The notes under the pieces were generated by a model. The model searched no databases. It was given only the letters and a program-made list of their open reading frames with translations, and was not told where the DNA came from. Below are positions 8,751 through 18,567 of a stretch of 64,000 nt of DNA, one piece after another. The stretch comes from Mesoflavibacter sp. (GTDB lineage: Bacteria > Pseudomonadota > Alphaproteobacteria > UBA8366 > Aestuariispiraceae), in assembly GCA_017792345.1 (NCBI GenBank), contig CP051228.1, forward strand, positions 1,178,001 to 1,242,000. The letters run 5' to 3'. Both the position numbers and the translations under genes were made by a program. Numbering within the stretch: the stretch's first letter is position 1; each line of letters starts with the position of its first letter.

Positions 8751-9311
8751 ATGAAGAACGATCCGCTTCTCATCAATAAGATCGCCGCCGCAGTGCTGGT
8801 GGCCGGTTTGCTGGCAATGGTCACGAATGACCTGTCGGGCGCGCTGTTCCATGCCGAAGGCGAACAGGCGATCGACCAACAGGCCTTCGTCATCGCCGAG
8901 CCGGCCGAAGAAGGCACCGCCACCGCGATGGCCGACACGGATCAGGCCCCGGCGGGCCCGGCCGACATTCTGCCGATGCTGGCCAGCGCCGATGTGGCGA
9001 GCGGCGAGAAAGTCGCGAAGAAATGCGGCTCCTGCCACAGCTTCGACCAGGGCGGCCCGCATAAAGTCGGCCCGAACCTGTATGACATCGTCAACGCGTC
9101 GATCGGCGGCAAGGACTTCAACTATTCCGACGCGATGGCCGGTCACGGCGGCGCCTGGGATTTCGCGGCCCTGAACGAGTTCCTCTATGACCCGAAAGGC
9201 TATGTCGACGGCACGAAGATGAGCTTCAAGGGTATCAGCAAAGATCAGGACCGCGCCGATCTGATCGCCTATCTGCGATCTCTGAGCGGCAATCCGGCCC
9301 CGCTGCCGTAA
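8751..9311 (+). CDS. Membrane-anchored class I cytochrome c (CycM-like)
   Basis: A 186-residue protein. It has an uncleaved-looking N-terminal membrane anchor (about residues 10-28), an Ala/Glu-rich periplasmic linker to about residue 78, and a class I cytochrome c domain. The haem-binding CGSCH is at 92-96, and the axial methionine is probably Met157 in GTKMSF. The layout matches alphaproteobacterial CycM/cytochrome c552-type electron carriers between the bc1 complex and aa3 oxidase. A strong terminator follows, so it is probably monocistronic. It is divergent from kdsB. Confidence 0.9.
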   Translation: MKNDPLLINKIAAAVLVAGLLAMVTNDLSGALFHAEGEQAIDQQAFVIAEPAEEGTATAMADTDQAPAGPADILPMLASADVASGEKVAKKCGSCHSFDQGGPHKVGPNLYDIVNASIGGKDFNYSDAMAGHGGAWDFAALNEFLYDPKGYVDGTKMSFKGISKDQDRADLIAYLRSLSGNPAPLP

Positions 9312-9337
9312 TCGGCGCGTCACCGGAACACGCTATC

Positions 9338-9371
9338 AACGGGCGGCGGGTCATCCTGCCGCCCGTTTCTT
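9338..9371 (+). terminator. Rho-independent terminator after cytochrome c
   Basis: A perfect 10-bp GC-rich stem (9338-9347 with 9358-9367) has a 10-nt loop and is followed by TCTT. It lies 27 bp past the cytochrome stop. Confidence 0.7.
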
Positions 9372-9417
9372 ATTGATCCCGTTTCTTTGTAACCCTGCGA
9401 CATGCATGGAGCCCCCG

Positions 9418-10209
9418 ATGACCGACGCCCCCGCACCCTGCCCCCAGGATTGGATCGATCTGGCCCACCGGCTGGCGGATATCGCACGGCCCATCGCGCG
9501 CCAGTATTTCCGCACGCCGCTGTCGATCATCGCCAAACAGGATGACAGCCCCGTCACCATCGCCGACCGGTCGATCGAAGCCGCAATGCGGGAGGAGATC
9601 GAAAAGACCTTCCCCGGCCACGGCATCCTGGGCGAAGAGCACGGATCCGTCCGCCTGGACGCGGAGGCCGTCTGGGTCCTGGATCCGATCGACGGCACCA
9701 AGGCCTTCGTCACCGGCATGCCCAGCTTCGGCACGCTGATCGCCTGCTGCGCCGCCGGACGCCCGGTCCTGGGCATCATCGACCAGCCGATCCAAGAGGA
9801 ACGCTGGCTGGGTGCCGCCGGCCGGGTCAGCACCTATAACGGGGCGGAGATCGCCGTGGCCGGGCGCGAGACGCTGGCCGAATCCGTGCTCTATGCGACA
9901 GGCCCGGAAATGTTCGTCGGCACGCCGGAAGAGGCACGGTTCGCGCGACTGCGCGATGCGATGCGCTTCACCCGCTACAGCGGCGATTGTTACGCCTATG
10001 GTCTGCTGGCGGCGGGTCATGTCGACCTGGTCGTCGAGGCGCAGCTTCAACCCTATGATTACTGTGCCTTGGCCCCGGTGATCGAAGGTGCGGGCGGGAC
10101 CATCACAGATTGGGACGGCAAGCCGCTGTCCATCGCATCCGACGGCCGGGTCGTCGCGGCGGGCAGCACGGCCCTGCACCGGGCAGCGCTGGAGCATCTG
10201 TCGGCCTAA
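9418..10209 (+). CDS. hisN: Histidinol-phosphatase, inositol-monophosphatase family
   Basis: A 263-residue enzyme of the Mg2+-dependent inositol monophosphatase fold. Metal-binding motifs are GEEH (residues 72-75) and DPIDGT (89-94), with a C-terminal APVIEGAGG segment completing the site. The sequence TKAFVTGMPSFGTLIA after DPIDG is characteristic of the HisN histidinol-phosphate phosphatase branch, which catalyses the eighth step of histidine synthesis (L-histidinol phosphate to histidinol). The first ATG of the frame (9373) and a second at 9406 are possible, but the third (9418) gives the standard HisN N-terminus. The yej cluster begins about 80 bp downstream. Confidence 0.88.
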   Translation: MTDAPAPCPQDWIDLAHRLADIARPIARQYFRTPLSIIAKQDDSPVTIADRSIEAAMREEIEKTFPGHGILGEEHGSVRLDAEAVWVLDPIDGTKAFVTGMPSFGTLIACCAAGRPVLGIIDQPIQEERWLGAAGRVSTYNGAEIAVAGRETLAESVLYATGPEMFVGTPEEARFARLRDAMRFTRYSGDCYAYGLLAAGHVDLVVEAQLQPYDYCALAPVIEGAGGTITDWDGKPLSIASDGRVVAAGSTALHRAALEHLSA

Positions 10210-10290
10210 CACGGCAACGGTTGCTCTTTCCCGCAAGAAGCCCAACTGTATGGGACAACAGAGCTTCACCGATCGGGAGAGACGCGACAC

Positions 10291-12174
10291 ATGACGCGCC
10301 GCCTTGCTGCCTGCCTCGCCGCCGCCGCACTGGCCTGTTCCGTCCAATTCGCCCCGCCGCCCGCCGCCGCGCAGGAGACCGTCCGCGCCCACGGATGGGC
10401 AATCAGCGGCGATCTGAAATACCCGCCCGGCTTTGCGCATTTCGATTATGTGAACCCCGACGCGCCGAAGGGCGGGACGATCACGCTGGGCGCCGGCGGC
10501 ACCTATGATTCGCTGAACCCCTTCATCATCAAGGGCACCTCCGCCATTGCCCGAATCGGGGCCGGCGGCGCGATCGCGGAAACCATGGTCTACGACACGC
10601 TGATGGCGTCGAACCTGGATGAATCCGGCGCGGAATACGGCCTGTTGGCGGAATGGATCGAGGTCGATTCCGACGCCGACGGCATCTTCACCGCCGTCCG
10701 GTTTCATCTGCGCGAGGAAGCGCGATTCCATGATGGCGAACCGGTCCGCGCCGACGATGTGGTCTGGACCTTCAACACGCTGATCGAACAGGGCGCGCCG
10801 CAATACCGCTTCTATTACGGCAATGTCGCCGAAGTCGTGGCCCTGGACGAGCGCACCGTGGAGTTCCGCCTGACACCGGGCGAGAACCGCGAGATACCGT
10901 CGATCCTCGGGCAGCTTCCGATCCTGCCGAAACATTACTGGCAAGACCGGGAGTTCAACGCGACCACGCTGGACCCGCCCCTGGGCGGCGGCCCCTACCG
11001 GATCGCCGACGTCAATGCCGGTCAGTCGATCACGATCGAGCGGGTAAAGGACTATTGGGCCCAGGACCTGCCGGTGAATGTCGGCCAGAACAATTACGAC
11101 CGCATTCGCTACATCTTCTTCCGCGACCGGGTCGTCATGCTGGAGGCGTTGAAAGCCGGCGACATCGATTTCCGGGCCGAGAATTCCGCCAAGAACTGGG
11201 CCACCGCCTATGACGTGCCCGCCGTCGAGGACGGCCGGATCGTGCAAAAGGAGTTCGACCACGAACGCGGCACCGGCATGCAGGCCTTTGTGATGAACAC
11301 AAGGCGCGAGATTTTCCAGGACTCCATCGTACGCGAGGCGATGAACTATCTGTGGGATTTCGAATGGGTCAACAAGACGATCATGTTCGACGCCTATACC
11401 CGGACCGACAGTTTCTATGAGAATTCGGAACTGGAAGCGACCGGCCTGCCGGGTCCGAAAGAACTGGCGGTACTGGAACCGCTGCGCGACCGGATTCCCG
11501 AACGCGTCTTCACCCAGGATTACGAACCGCCGGTCACCGACGGATCGGGAAACAGCCGGGAACCGCTGATGAAGGCGCTGGAACTGCTGCGCCAGGCGGG
11601 GTGGAATGTCGACGGCAACCGCAAGCTGGTGCATGGTGAAACCGGCAAACCCTTCGCCTTCGAGGTCCTGCTCTATTCCGACCTGCTGGTTCCCCATACC
11701 CAGGCGCTGAAGCGTGGTGTGGAACGACTGGGCGGATCGGTGGAGTTGCGCGTGGTCGATGCTGCGCAGTATCAGAACCGCCTGCAAAGCTACGATTTCG
11801 ACATGGTCGTATCCGGCTGGCCGCAATCCCTTTCGCCCGGGAACGAACAGCGGGAGTTTTTCGGATCGGACGCCGCGGATCGGGAGGGCGGACGCAATAC
11901 CGCCGGCGTTCGGGATCCTGCGGTCGATATCCTGATCGAGGAACTGATCGCCTCGCCCGACCGCGAAACGCTGATCGCGCGCACCAAGGCGCTGGACCGG
12001 GTGCTGCTGTGGAGCTTCTACGCCATCCCGATGTTCCATTCGAAGACCGACCGGTTCGCCTTCTGGAACCGTTTCGGATATCCGGAGAACCCGCCTATGA
12101 TGGGGACCAACCCGAACATCTGGTGGATCGATCCCGAACTGGACGCGGCGCTCCAGCGCAAGGGACGGTCCTGA
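10291..12174 (+). CDS. yejA: Peptide ABC transporter, periplasmic substrate-binding protein (YejA-like, SBP family 5)
   Basis: A 627-residue protein with a signal peptide (about residues 1-28, ending AAAQ). It has the family 5 solute-binding architecture of the oligopeptide/dipeptide binders. The start of the mature domain (HGWAISGDLKYPPGFAHFDY) and the long size are typical of YejA-type proteins. In YejABEF the substrate binder delivers peptides to the inner-membrane permease; family members have been linked to antimicrobial peptide or microcin uptake. It heads a contiguous four-gene cluster with one binder, two permeases and one double ATPase. GGGAGAG lies 13 bases before the ATG. Confidence 0.9.
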   Translation: MTRRLAACLAAAALACSVQFAPPPAAAQETVRAHGWAISGDLKYPPGFAHFDYVNPDAPKGGTITLGAGGTYDSLNPFIIKGTSAIARIGAGGAIAETMVYDTLMASNLDESGAEYGLLAEWIEVDSDADGIFTAVRFHLREEARFHDGEPVRADDVVWTFNTLIEQGAPQYRFYYGNVAEVVALDERTVEFRLTPGENREIPSILGQLPILPKHYWQDREFNATTLDPPLGGGPYRIADVNAGQSITIERVKDYWAQDLPVNVGQNNYDRIRYIFFRDRVVMLEALKAGDIDFRAENSAKNWATAYDVPAVEDGRIVQKEFDHERGTGMQAFVMNTRREIFQDSIVREAMNYLWDFEWVNKTIMFDAYTRTDSFYENSELEATGLPGPKELAVLEPLRDRIPERVFTQDYEPPVTDGSGNSREPLMKALELLRQAGWNVDGNRKLVHGETGKPFAFEVLLYSDLLVPHTQALKRGVERLGGSVELRVVDAAQYQNRLQSYDFDMVVSGWPQSLSPGNEQREFFGSDAADREGGRNTAGVRDPAVDILIEELIASPDRETLIARTKALDRVLLWSFYAIPMFHSKTDRFAFWNRFGYPENPPMMGTNPNIWWIDPELDAALQRKGRS

Positions 12175-12213
12175 CGGAGCGGCGGCGGGGAATCTGGGAG
12201 AGCCGGAGCGACA

Positions 12214-13290
12214 ATGTACGCGTACATACTGCGACGCCTTCTGCTGATCGTCCCGACCTTGTTCGTCATCATGGTCATCAATTTCGTGGTCATCCAAGCG
12301 GCGCCGGGCGGGCCGATCGATCAGATCATCGCCGAACTGCAGGGCTTCGCGCCGGGCGCGCTGGAACGGGTATCCGGATCGGCCGGCGATCCGGGAAGCG
12401 ATGCCGGATCGTCCCGCGCGTCACGAGGCCTGCCGCCGGAGTTTCTGGCCGAACTGGAGAAGCAGTTCGGTTTCGACAAACCGGCGCATGAACGCTTCGC
12501 GATGATGATGGTCGATTACCTGACCTTCGATTTCGGCACGTCCTATTTCACCGACCGCACAGTCATCGACCTGATCAAGGAAAAGCTGCCGGTTTCGATC
12601 TCGCTGGGGCTCTGGACCACGGTCATCACCTATCTGGTCGCGATCCCGCTGGGCATCCGAAAGGCGGTGCGGGAGGGCAGCCGGTTCGACGTCTGGACAT
12701 CGGGAATCCTGTTCGCCGGTTACGCCATCCCCAACTTCCTGTTCGCGGTGCTGCTGATCATCCTGTTCGCGGGCGGCCAGTTCCTCGACTGGTTCCCCCT
12801 GCGCGGCCTGGTATCCGAGAATTTCTCCCAGATGAGCTTCTGGGAGAAAGTCGCCGACTATTTCTGGCATCTCGCACTGCCGCTGACGGCCCTGATCGTC
12901 GGAGCCTTCACGACCCTGACCATGCTGACCAAGAACTCCTTCCTGGACGAGATCAACAAGCAATATGTGATCACCGCGCGCCAGAAGGGTCTGGGCGAAC
13001 GCCAGGTCCTCTACGGTCATGTCTTCCGCAATGCCATGCTGATCGTCATCGCCGGTTTCCCCAGCGCCTTCATCTCCATCCTGTTCACCTCGTCCCTGTT
13101 CGTGGAAGTGATCTTCTCCCTCGATGGACTCGGCGCCCTGGGATTCGAAGCTGCGCTGAACCGCGACTATCCGGTCATGTTCGCGACCCTCTACATCTTT
13201 ACCCTGCTGGGCCTGGTCATGGGACTGATCGGCGATTTGATGTATGTCGCGGTCGATCCCCGCATCGATTTCGACGCGCGGGAGGGCTAG
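12214..13290 (+). CDS. yejB: Peptide ABC transporter permease (YejB-like)
   Basis: A 358-residue integral inner-membrane permease of the DppB/OppB family. The first transmembrane helix (about 9-29) ends in the [15 protein letters not shown] segment typical of the family. Five further helices follow from residue 130 onward, and the cytoplasmic EAA-like loop appears around [18 protein letters not shown] (about residues 258-276). The long loop after helix 1, containing Ser/Gly-rich residues, is a feature of YejB. Start is an ATG with GGAG upstream. It is followed after 3 bp by yejE. Confidence 0.92.
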   Translation: MYAYILRRLLLIVPTLFVIMVINFVVIQAAPGGPIDQIIAELQGFAPGALERVSGSAGDPGSDAGSSRASRGLPPEFLAELEKQFGFDKPAHERFAMMMVDYLTFDFGTSYFTDRTVIDLIKEKLPVSISLGLWTTVITYLVAIPLGIRKAVREGSRFDVWTSGILFAGYAIPNFLFAVLLIILFAGGQFLDWFPLRGLVSENFSQMSFWEKVADYFWHLALPLTALIVGAFTTLTMLTKNSFLDEINKQYVITARQKGLGERQVLYGHVFRNAMLIVIAGFPSAFISILFTSSLFVEVIFSLDGLGALGFEAALNRDYPVMFATLYIFTLLGLVMGLIGDLMYVAVDPRIDFDAREG

Positions 13291-13293
13291 GCG

Positions 13294-14370
13294 GTGGTGT
13301 CGGAGGCCCGTACGCATACGCATTCCCGCGACCGGTTCCTGGGCATGACGGTTACGCCTATCACCCGGCGCCGGATCGAGCGCTTCCGCCTGAACCGGCG
13401 GGCCTATTGGTCTCTCATTGTCTTCCTGATCCTGTTCGTCCTGTCGCTCTTCGCCGAGTTCATCGCCAACGACAAACCGATCCTGGTCCGGTATGACGGC
13501 AAATTCTACTTCCCGGTGGTCGAAAGCGTCCCCGAAACGACATATGGCGGCTTCTTCCCCTCCGAAGCGGTCTATAGCGACCCGGCAGTGCAGGATCTGA
13601 TCCGCGAAAAGGGCTGGTTCCTGATGCCGCCCATCCCCTATGGCAACAATACGCCGGCCTATGACCTGGACCGCGCCGCGCCGACCCCGCCGGATTGGAA
13701 CCATTGGCTGGGCACCGATGACGAAGCGCGCGACGTGGTGGCGCGGCTGATCTACGGCTTCCGAATTTCCGTCCTGTTCGGCCTGGCCTTGACCCTGGTC
13801 AGTTCCGCGATCGGCGTCACGATCGGTCTGATCCAGGGCTATTTCGGCGGGCTGATCGACCTGATCGGCCAGCGCGGGATCGAAATCTGGACCAGCCTGC
13901 CGACGCTCTACATCCTGATCATCCTCGCCTCCATCGTGCAGCCGAACTTCTGGTGGTTGCTGCTGTTGATGATGATCTTCTCCTGGCCGGCGCTGGTCGG
14001 ACTGGTACGGGCGGAAACGCTGCGGGCCCGCAATTTCGACTATGTCCGGGCCTCCAAGGCGCTGGGTGTCGGCAATGCGACCATCATGCGCCGCCATGTC
14101 CTGCCCAACGCCATGGTGGCGACGATCACCTTCCTGCCCTTCATCACCACCGGTTCGGTCACGACGCTGACCGGGCTGGATTTCCTGGGTTTCGGCCTGC
14201 CGCCGGGATCGGCCTCGCTGGGCGAGTTGATGAAACAGGGCAAGGAGAACCTGCAGGCGCCCTGGCTCGCCTTGACCGGCTTCTTCACAATCGGGATCAT
14301 GCTGACCCTGCTGGTCTTCATCGGCGAGGGCGTACGCGACGCCTTCGATCCCAGAAAGAGCGTGACCTGA
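13294..14370 (+). CDS. yejE: Peptide ABC transporter permease (YejE-like)
   Basis: A 358-residue inner-membrane permease of the DppC/OppC family. TPITRRRIERFRLNRRAYWSL near the N-terminus (about 20-40) immediately precedes the first helix and is YejE-like. A large periplasmic loop (about 65-150) follows, with a WLGTDDEARDVVARLIYGFRIS segment that marks the start of the conserved permease core. The EAA loop is near SKALGVGNATIMRRHVLPNAM. The GTG at 13294 has GGAGG 8 bases before it; an ATG at 13345 would give a shorter N-terminus and cannot be excluded. It forms the channel with YejB. Confidence 0.9.
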   Translation: MVSEARTHTHSRDRFLGMTVTPITRRRIERFRLNRRAYWSLIVFLILFVLSLFAEFIANDKPILVRYDGKFYFPVVESVPETTYGGFFPSEAVYSDPAVQDLIREKGWFLMPPIPYGNNTPAYDLDRAAPTPPDWNHWLGTDDEARDVVARLIYGFRISVLFGLALTLVSSAIGVTIGLIQGYFGGLIDLIGQRGIEIWTSLPTLYILIILASIVQPNFWWLLLLMMIFSWPALVGLVRAETLRARNFDYVRASKALGVGNATIMRRHVLPNAMVATITFLPFITTGSVTTLTGLDFLGFGLPPGSASLGELMKQGKENLQAPWLALTGFFTIGIMLTLLVFIGEGVRDAFDPRKSVT

Positions 14371-14371
14371 T

Positions 14372-16021
14372 TTGTCCGATACGAACCCCGCCAAAGACGC
14401 CCCGATCCTGACCGTCGACGACCTGTCGGTGTCCTTCGACCTGCCCGGCGGTCCGGTCGAAGCGGTGAGGCATGTCGGCTTCACCCTGTCGCGCGGCGAG
14501 ACCCTGGCCCTTGTCGGCGAAAGCGGATCCGGCAAATCCGTCACCGCCCTGTCGGTCCTGCAATTGCTGCCCTATCCCACCGCGTTCCACCCCAACGGGT
14601 CGATCCGGTACGAGGGGCAGGAACTGGTCGGAGCGAAGGAAGGTGTGCTGCAGAAGGTCCGCGGCAACGACATCGCGATGATCTTCCAGGAGCCGATGAC
14701 CAGCCTGAATCCGCTGCATACGGTCGAAAAGCAAGTCGCGGAGGCCCTGATCATCCATAAGGGGATGAGCCGAAGCGAGGCCCGGCCGCGCGTCCTGGAC
14801 CTGTTGTCGAAGGTCGGCATCCGCGAGGCCGAAAGCCGATTGAACGCCTATCCGCATGAACTGTCCGGCGGCCAGCGCCAACGCGTGATGATCGCCATGG
14901 CTTTGGCCAACGAGCCGGACCTACTGATCGCCGACGAGCCGACCACCGCCCTGGACGTCACCATCCAGGCGCAGATTCTGAAACTCCTGAAGGATCTGCA
15001 GCGGGAAACCGGCATGGCGATGCTGTTCATCACCCATGATTTGGGCATCGTCCGGCGCTTTGCCGACCGGGTCTGTGTCATGCGCCAGGGCGAAATCGTC
15101 GAAAGCGGCAGGACGGCGGATATCTTCGACAATCCGGGCCACGAATACACCAGGGCGCTGCTGGCGGCCCAGCCCAGCGGCCGCAAGGAACCGGTGGCCG
15201 ACGGCGCGCCGCTGGTCCTGCGCGGCGACGGGGTGAAGGTCTGGTTCCCGATCAAGAAGGGCCTGATGCGCCGCACCGTCGACCATATCCGGGCCGTCGA
15301 CGGCATCGACGTGACGGTCCGCGAGGGACAGACCGTCGGCGTGGTCGGAGAAAGCGGCTCCGGCAAGACGACGTTGGCCATGGCCCTGCTGCGCCTGATC
15401 GGATCCCAGGGCGGAATCGAGTTTGAAGACAAACCCATCGCCGAGCTAAGCGGCAAGGAATTGCGGGCACTGCGCCGGCGCATGCAGGTCGTCTTCCAGG
15501 ACCCCTATGGCAGCCTGAGCCCGCGCATGTCGGTCGGCGAGATCGTTGCCGAAGGGCTGGAAGTTCACCGGATCGGCGAGAACGCGGCCGAGCGCGACCG
15601 GATGGTCGTCGATGTCCTGCGCGAGGTCGGTCTGGATCCCGAAAGCCGCCACCGCTATCCGCATGAATTTTCCGGCGGCCAGCGTCAGCGCATTGCCATC
15701 GCGCGCGCCCTGATCCTGAAACCGCGCTTTGTCGTGTTGGACGAGCCGACATCGGCCCTCGACATGTCGGTCCAGGCACAGATCGTCGATCTGCTGCGCG
15801 ACCTGCAGCGAAAGCACAAGCTGGCCTATCTGTTCATCAGCCACGACCTCAAGATCGTGCGCGCCATGGCCGATACGGTGATCGTCATGCGCGACGGCAA
15901 GGTCGTGGAAACCGGGCCCGCCGACCGGATTTTCGACAGCCCGTCCGACCCCTACACCAAGGCCCTCCTGGCCGCCGCCCTGGATTTGAAGGCGGATGAA
16001 AGCGGTGTGGTGGCGATGTAG
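14372..16021 (+). CDS. yejF: Peptide ABC transporter, double ATPase (YejF-like)
   Basis: A 549-residue protein made of two fused oligopeptide-type ATP-binding domains. The first has Walker A GESGSGKS (49-56), Walker B LLIADEPT (about 185-191) and signature LSGGQ (164-168). The second has Walker A GESGSGKT (326-333) and an FSGGQ signature followed by [11 protein letters not shown]. This double-domain form is diagnostic of YejF, rather than separate DppD/DppF. The start is TTG at 14372, directly after the yejE stop, with no ATG available nearby. It completes the yejABEF importer. Confidence 0.93.
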   Translation: MSDTNPAKDAPILTVDDLSVSFDLPGGPVEAVRHVGFTLSRGETLALVGESGSGKSVTALSVLQLLPYPTAFHPNGSIRYEGQELVGAKEGVLQKVRGNDIAMIFQEPMTSLNPLHTVEKQVAEALIIHKGMSRSEARPRVLDLLSKVGIREAESRLNAYPHELSGGQRQRVMIAMALANEPDLLIADEPTTALDVTIQAQILKLLKDLQRETGMAMLFITHDLGIVRRFADRVCVMRQGEIVESGRTADIFDNPGHEYTRALLAAQPSGRKEPVADGAPLVLRGDGVKVWFPIKKGLMRRTVDHIRAVDGIDVTVREGQTVGVVGESGSGKTTLAMALLRLIGSQGGIEFEDKPIAELSGKELRALRRRMQVVFQDPYGSLSPRMSVGEIVAEGLEVHRIGENAAERDRMVVDVLREVGLDPESRHRYPHEFSGGQRQRIAIARALILKPRFVVLDEPTSALDMSVQAQIVDLLRDLQRKHKLAYLFISHDLKIVRAMADTVIVMRDGKVVETGPADRIFDSPSDPYTKALLAAALDLKADESGVVAM

Positions 16022-16030
16022 GGGCGCCGG

Positions 16031-16351
16031 TCAGCTCAGCGTGACGGCGGTTCCATTGGCGACGACCATCAGCATGCCGTTTTCCTTACCCAGAACCTCA
16101 TAATCCAGATCGACGGCGACGATGGCATCGGCGCCCAGATCTTCGGCCTGGCGCTGCAGATCCTCCAACGCCGCTTCCTTGGCGTCGCGCAGCACCTTTT
16201 CATAGGAACCGGAACGGCCGCCGACGACGTCGCGGATGCTGGCGAACAGATCGCGGAAGATGTTGGCCCCGATGATCGCCTCCCCGCTGACGATGCCTTT
16301 ATAGCCGGTGATCTGTCGGCCTTCGACGGAATCGGTTGTGGTGACGATCAT
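16031..16351 (-). CDS. YbjQ family (UPF0145, heavy-metal-binding domain) protein
   Basis: A 106-residue soluble protein with the conserved YbjQ/UPF0145 pattern: [22 protein letters not shown] near the start, [20 protein letters not shown] in the middle, and [16 protein letters not shown] near the end. The family has been called a putative heavy-metal-binding domain, but a physiological role is not established. It forms a ring-shaped pentamer in known structures. It converges on yejF with only 9 bp between stops and is divergent from the MFS gene, so it may share that 60-bp promoter region. Confidence 0.88.
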   Translation of the reverse strand: MIVTTTDSVEGRQITGYKGIVSGEAIIGANIFRDLFASIRDVVGGRSGSYEKVLRDAKEAALEDLQRQAEDLGADAIVAVDLDYEVLGKENGMLMVVANGTAVTLS

Positions 16352-16414
16352 GGTGGGACGCTCCCTTCAAAGTGTGTTAAGCCGACGCACAAACTAACGG
16401 GAGATCATTGCAAA

Positions 16415-17668
16415 ATGAACCGAAAAGCCGTCCTCGGCTGGTGTCTGTACGATTGGGCGAATTCCGCCTTTCCGACGCTGATCTCCACCTTCGTCTTCGC
16501 GACCTATTTCACCCAGGCAGTGGCGGAAAATCCGGACAAGGGCACGGCGCAATGGGGCTATGCGACCTCGGCCGCGGCGCTGATGATCGCCGTCCTGGCA
16601 CCGGTCCTGGGCGCAATCGCGGACCGGTCGGGGCGGCGAAAGCCCTGGCTGCTGGTCCTGACCTTGATTGGGGCGCTGACGACGGCGGCGCTGTGGACGG
16701 CCACGCCGGAACCGTCATCAGTCCTATCGGCGCTGACGCTGATGGCTCTGGCCACGGTCTGTTTCGAACTGGGCATGGTCTTCTATAACGCCATGCTGCC
16801 GGATATCGCGCCGGAGGCCATGACCGGGCGCGTATCCGGTTGGGGTTGGGGCCTCGGCTATGGCGGCGGGCTGGCGGCGCTGGTCCTCAGCCTGGTCCTG
16901 TTCGTACAGCCCGATCCGGCGCTGTTCGGTCTGGACAAGGAAACCAGCGAACATATACGCGCCATCCCGGTCCTGGCCGGGATCTGGATGGTGGTCTTTG
17001 CGCTGCCGATCTTCCTGTGGACGCCGGACCGGCCGGGCAATGCGGCGATCAGCCACCATTTGGCGGTGCGCCAGGGGCTGCGCACCCTGTGGAAGACCCT
17101 GCGGTCGCTGCATCAGTACGGAACCGTGTTGCGCTTCCTGATCGCGCGAATGTTCTATATCGACGGATTGAACACGCTGTTCGCCTTCGGCGGCATCTTC
17201 GCCGCCGCCGCCTTCGGCATGACCGGGGAGGAGGTGCTGCTGTTCGGCATCTCGCTGAACGTCACCGCAGGGATCGGCGCGGCGGCTTTCGCCTTCCTGG
17301 ACGACCGCTGGGGGCCGAAGCCGGTCATCGCGATTTCCGTCGGCGCCATCGCCTTGATCGGGCTCGCCATGCTGGTGGTGGAGGACAAGGCCGTGTTCTG
17401 GGGGCTGGGCCTCGGCATCGGCCTGTTCCTGGGCCCGTCCCAGGCCGCCAGCCGGTCCCTGATGGCGCGCATCGCGCCCGAGGCGCTGCGCACGGAATTC
17501 TTCGGACTCTATGCCCTGTCGGGCAAGGCGACGGCTTTCCTCGGTCCGGCTCTGCTGGCCTTCGTCATTGACCAGACCGCCAGCCAGCGCCTCGGCATGG
17601 CGACGATCCTGCCCTTCCTGGCGATCGGGCTGGTATTGCTCTGGGGCGTGAAGGTGACGCGGGCCTAG
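16415..17668 (+). CDS. UMF1-type MFS transporter
   Basis: A 417-residue inner-membrane protein with about 12 hydrophobic helices. The N-terminal CLYDWANSAFPTLISTFVFATYF segment is the hallmark of the UMF1 (Atg22-like) branch of the major facilitator superfamily. The loop AIADRSGRRKPWL corresponds to the MFS motif A between helices 2 and 3. These proteins are usually predicted to export small solutes such as amino acids, but the substrate cannot be given here. It converges on dapB. Confidence 0.88.
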   Translation: MNRKAVLGWCLYDWANSAFPTLISTFVFATYFTQAVAENPDKGTAQWGYATSAAALMIAVLAPVLGAIADRSGRRKPWLLVLTLIGALTTAALWTATPEPSSVLSALTLMALATVCFELGMVFYNAMLPDIAPEAMTGRVSGWGWGLGYGGGLAALVLSLVLFVQPDPALFGLDKETSEHIRAIPVLAGIWMVVFALPIFLWTPDRPGNAAISHHLAVRQGLRTLWKTLRSLHQYGTVLRFLIARMFYIDGLNTLFAFGGIFAAAAFGMTGEEVLLFGISLNVTAGIGAAAFAFLDDRWGPKPVIAISVGAIALIGLAMLVVEDKAVFWGLGLGIGLFLGPSQAASRSLMARIAPEALRTEFFGLYALSGKATAFLGPALLAFVIDQTASQRLGMATILPFLAIGLVLLWGVKVTRA

Positions 17669-17676
17669 CGATCGCG

Positions 17677-18492
17677 CTAGTCCAGACCCAACACGTCGCG
17701 CATCGTGTAGAGACCGAAGGGCTGCTTGCGGGCCCAGCGGGCGGCACGGACGGCGCCCGCGGCGAAAATCTTGCGGTCGCTCGCCTTATGGCCGATCTCG
17801 ATCCGCTCCCCGTCGCCGGCGAAAATCACCGTGTGCTCGCCGACGACATCGCCGCCGCGCAAGGTGGCATAACCGATCTTGCCGGCCGGTCGCGCACCGG
17901 TATGGCCTTCGCGCGACAGGACGGCGGCCTCGTCATGGGCAACATCACGGCCCTTGGCGGCCGCCTTGCCCAGGCCCAGCGCGGTCCCGGACGGGGCGTC
18001 GACCTTGTGGCGGTGATGCATCTCGACGATCTCGATATCGTAATCGTCGCCCAGCACCGCCGCGACCTTCTCGGTCAGGGCCAACAGCAGATTGACGCCG
18101 ACCGACATGTTCGGGGCATAGACGACCTGGCAATGGCGCGCGGCCAGTTTCAAAGCCGCCTCGTCATCCTTGGTCATGCCCGTCGTGCCGACGATATGGG
18201 CGGCATTCGCCTGGGCGCACAGCCGCGCATGCTCCACCGTCGCGTCCGGCGTGGTGAAATCGATCACCGCATGGGCGCGGGCGATGACGGGGGCCGGGTC
18301 GTCCTCGATATGGACGCCCAGCGATTTGACGCCGGCCAGCGCCCCGACATCCTCGCCGATATGCGGCGCGCGCTCGCGGCCGGTCGCGCCGGAGACGCGG
18401 CAGCCATCGGTCATCGTGACCTCGCGGACGAGCATCTGCCCCATCCGGCCGGCGGCCCCCATGATCGCGATATTGAGCGTGTAGTCCGACAT
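17677..18492 (-). CDS. dapB: 4-hydroxy-tetrahydrodipicolinate reductase
   Basis: A 271-residue cytoplasmic enzyme that reduces hydroxy-tetrahydrodipicolinate with NAD(P)H in the diaminopimelate/lysine pathway. The nucleotide-binding loop IMGAAGRMGQML is at residues 9-20. VIDFTTPDATVEH (about 97-109) is present, as is the catalytic EMHHRHKVDAPSGTAL (about 156-171) with the conserved histidine and lysine. The length is standard. It is not in a dap cluster here; neighbours are an MFS transporter and a LysR regulator. Confidence 0.96.
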   Translation of the reverse strand: MSDYTLNIAIMGAAGRMGQMLVREVTMTDGCRVSGATGRERAPHIGEDVGALAGVKSLGVHIEDDPAPVIARAHAVIDFTTPDATVEHARLCAQANAAHIVGTTGMTKDDEAALKLAARHCQVVYAPNMSVGVNLLLALTEKVAAVLGDDYDIEIVEMHHRHKVDAPSGTALGLGKAAAKGRDVAHDEAAVLSREGHTGARPAGKIGYATLRGGDVVGEHTVIFAGDGERIEIGHKASDRKIFAAGAVRAARWARKQPFGLYTMRDVLGLD

Positions 18493-18567
18493 TCGTGACC
18501 CCTGCTGACACTGATTCCGTTGACGACGGTCGTCACTATGGGTTTAGACGGAATAGCCCCGCCGGGG

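Noticed and set aside
9370-12297. A 975-codon open frame antisense to hisN and yejA
   Set aside because: It is opposite well-supported genes, is very rich in Arg, Gln and Asp, and has no recognisable domain or ribosome site. Long antisense frames are expected at this GC content.
12421-14544. A 707-codon open frame antisense to yejB and yejE
   Set aside because: Same reasons: composition bias of a shadow frame and no family-like motif.
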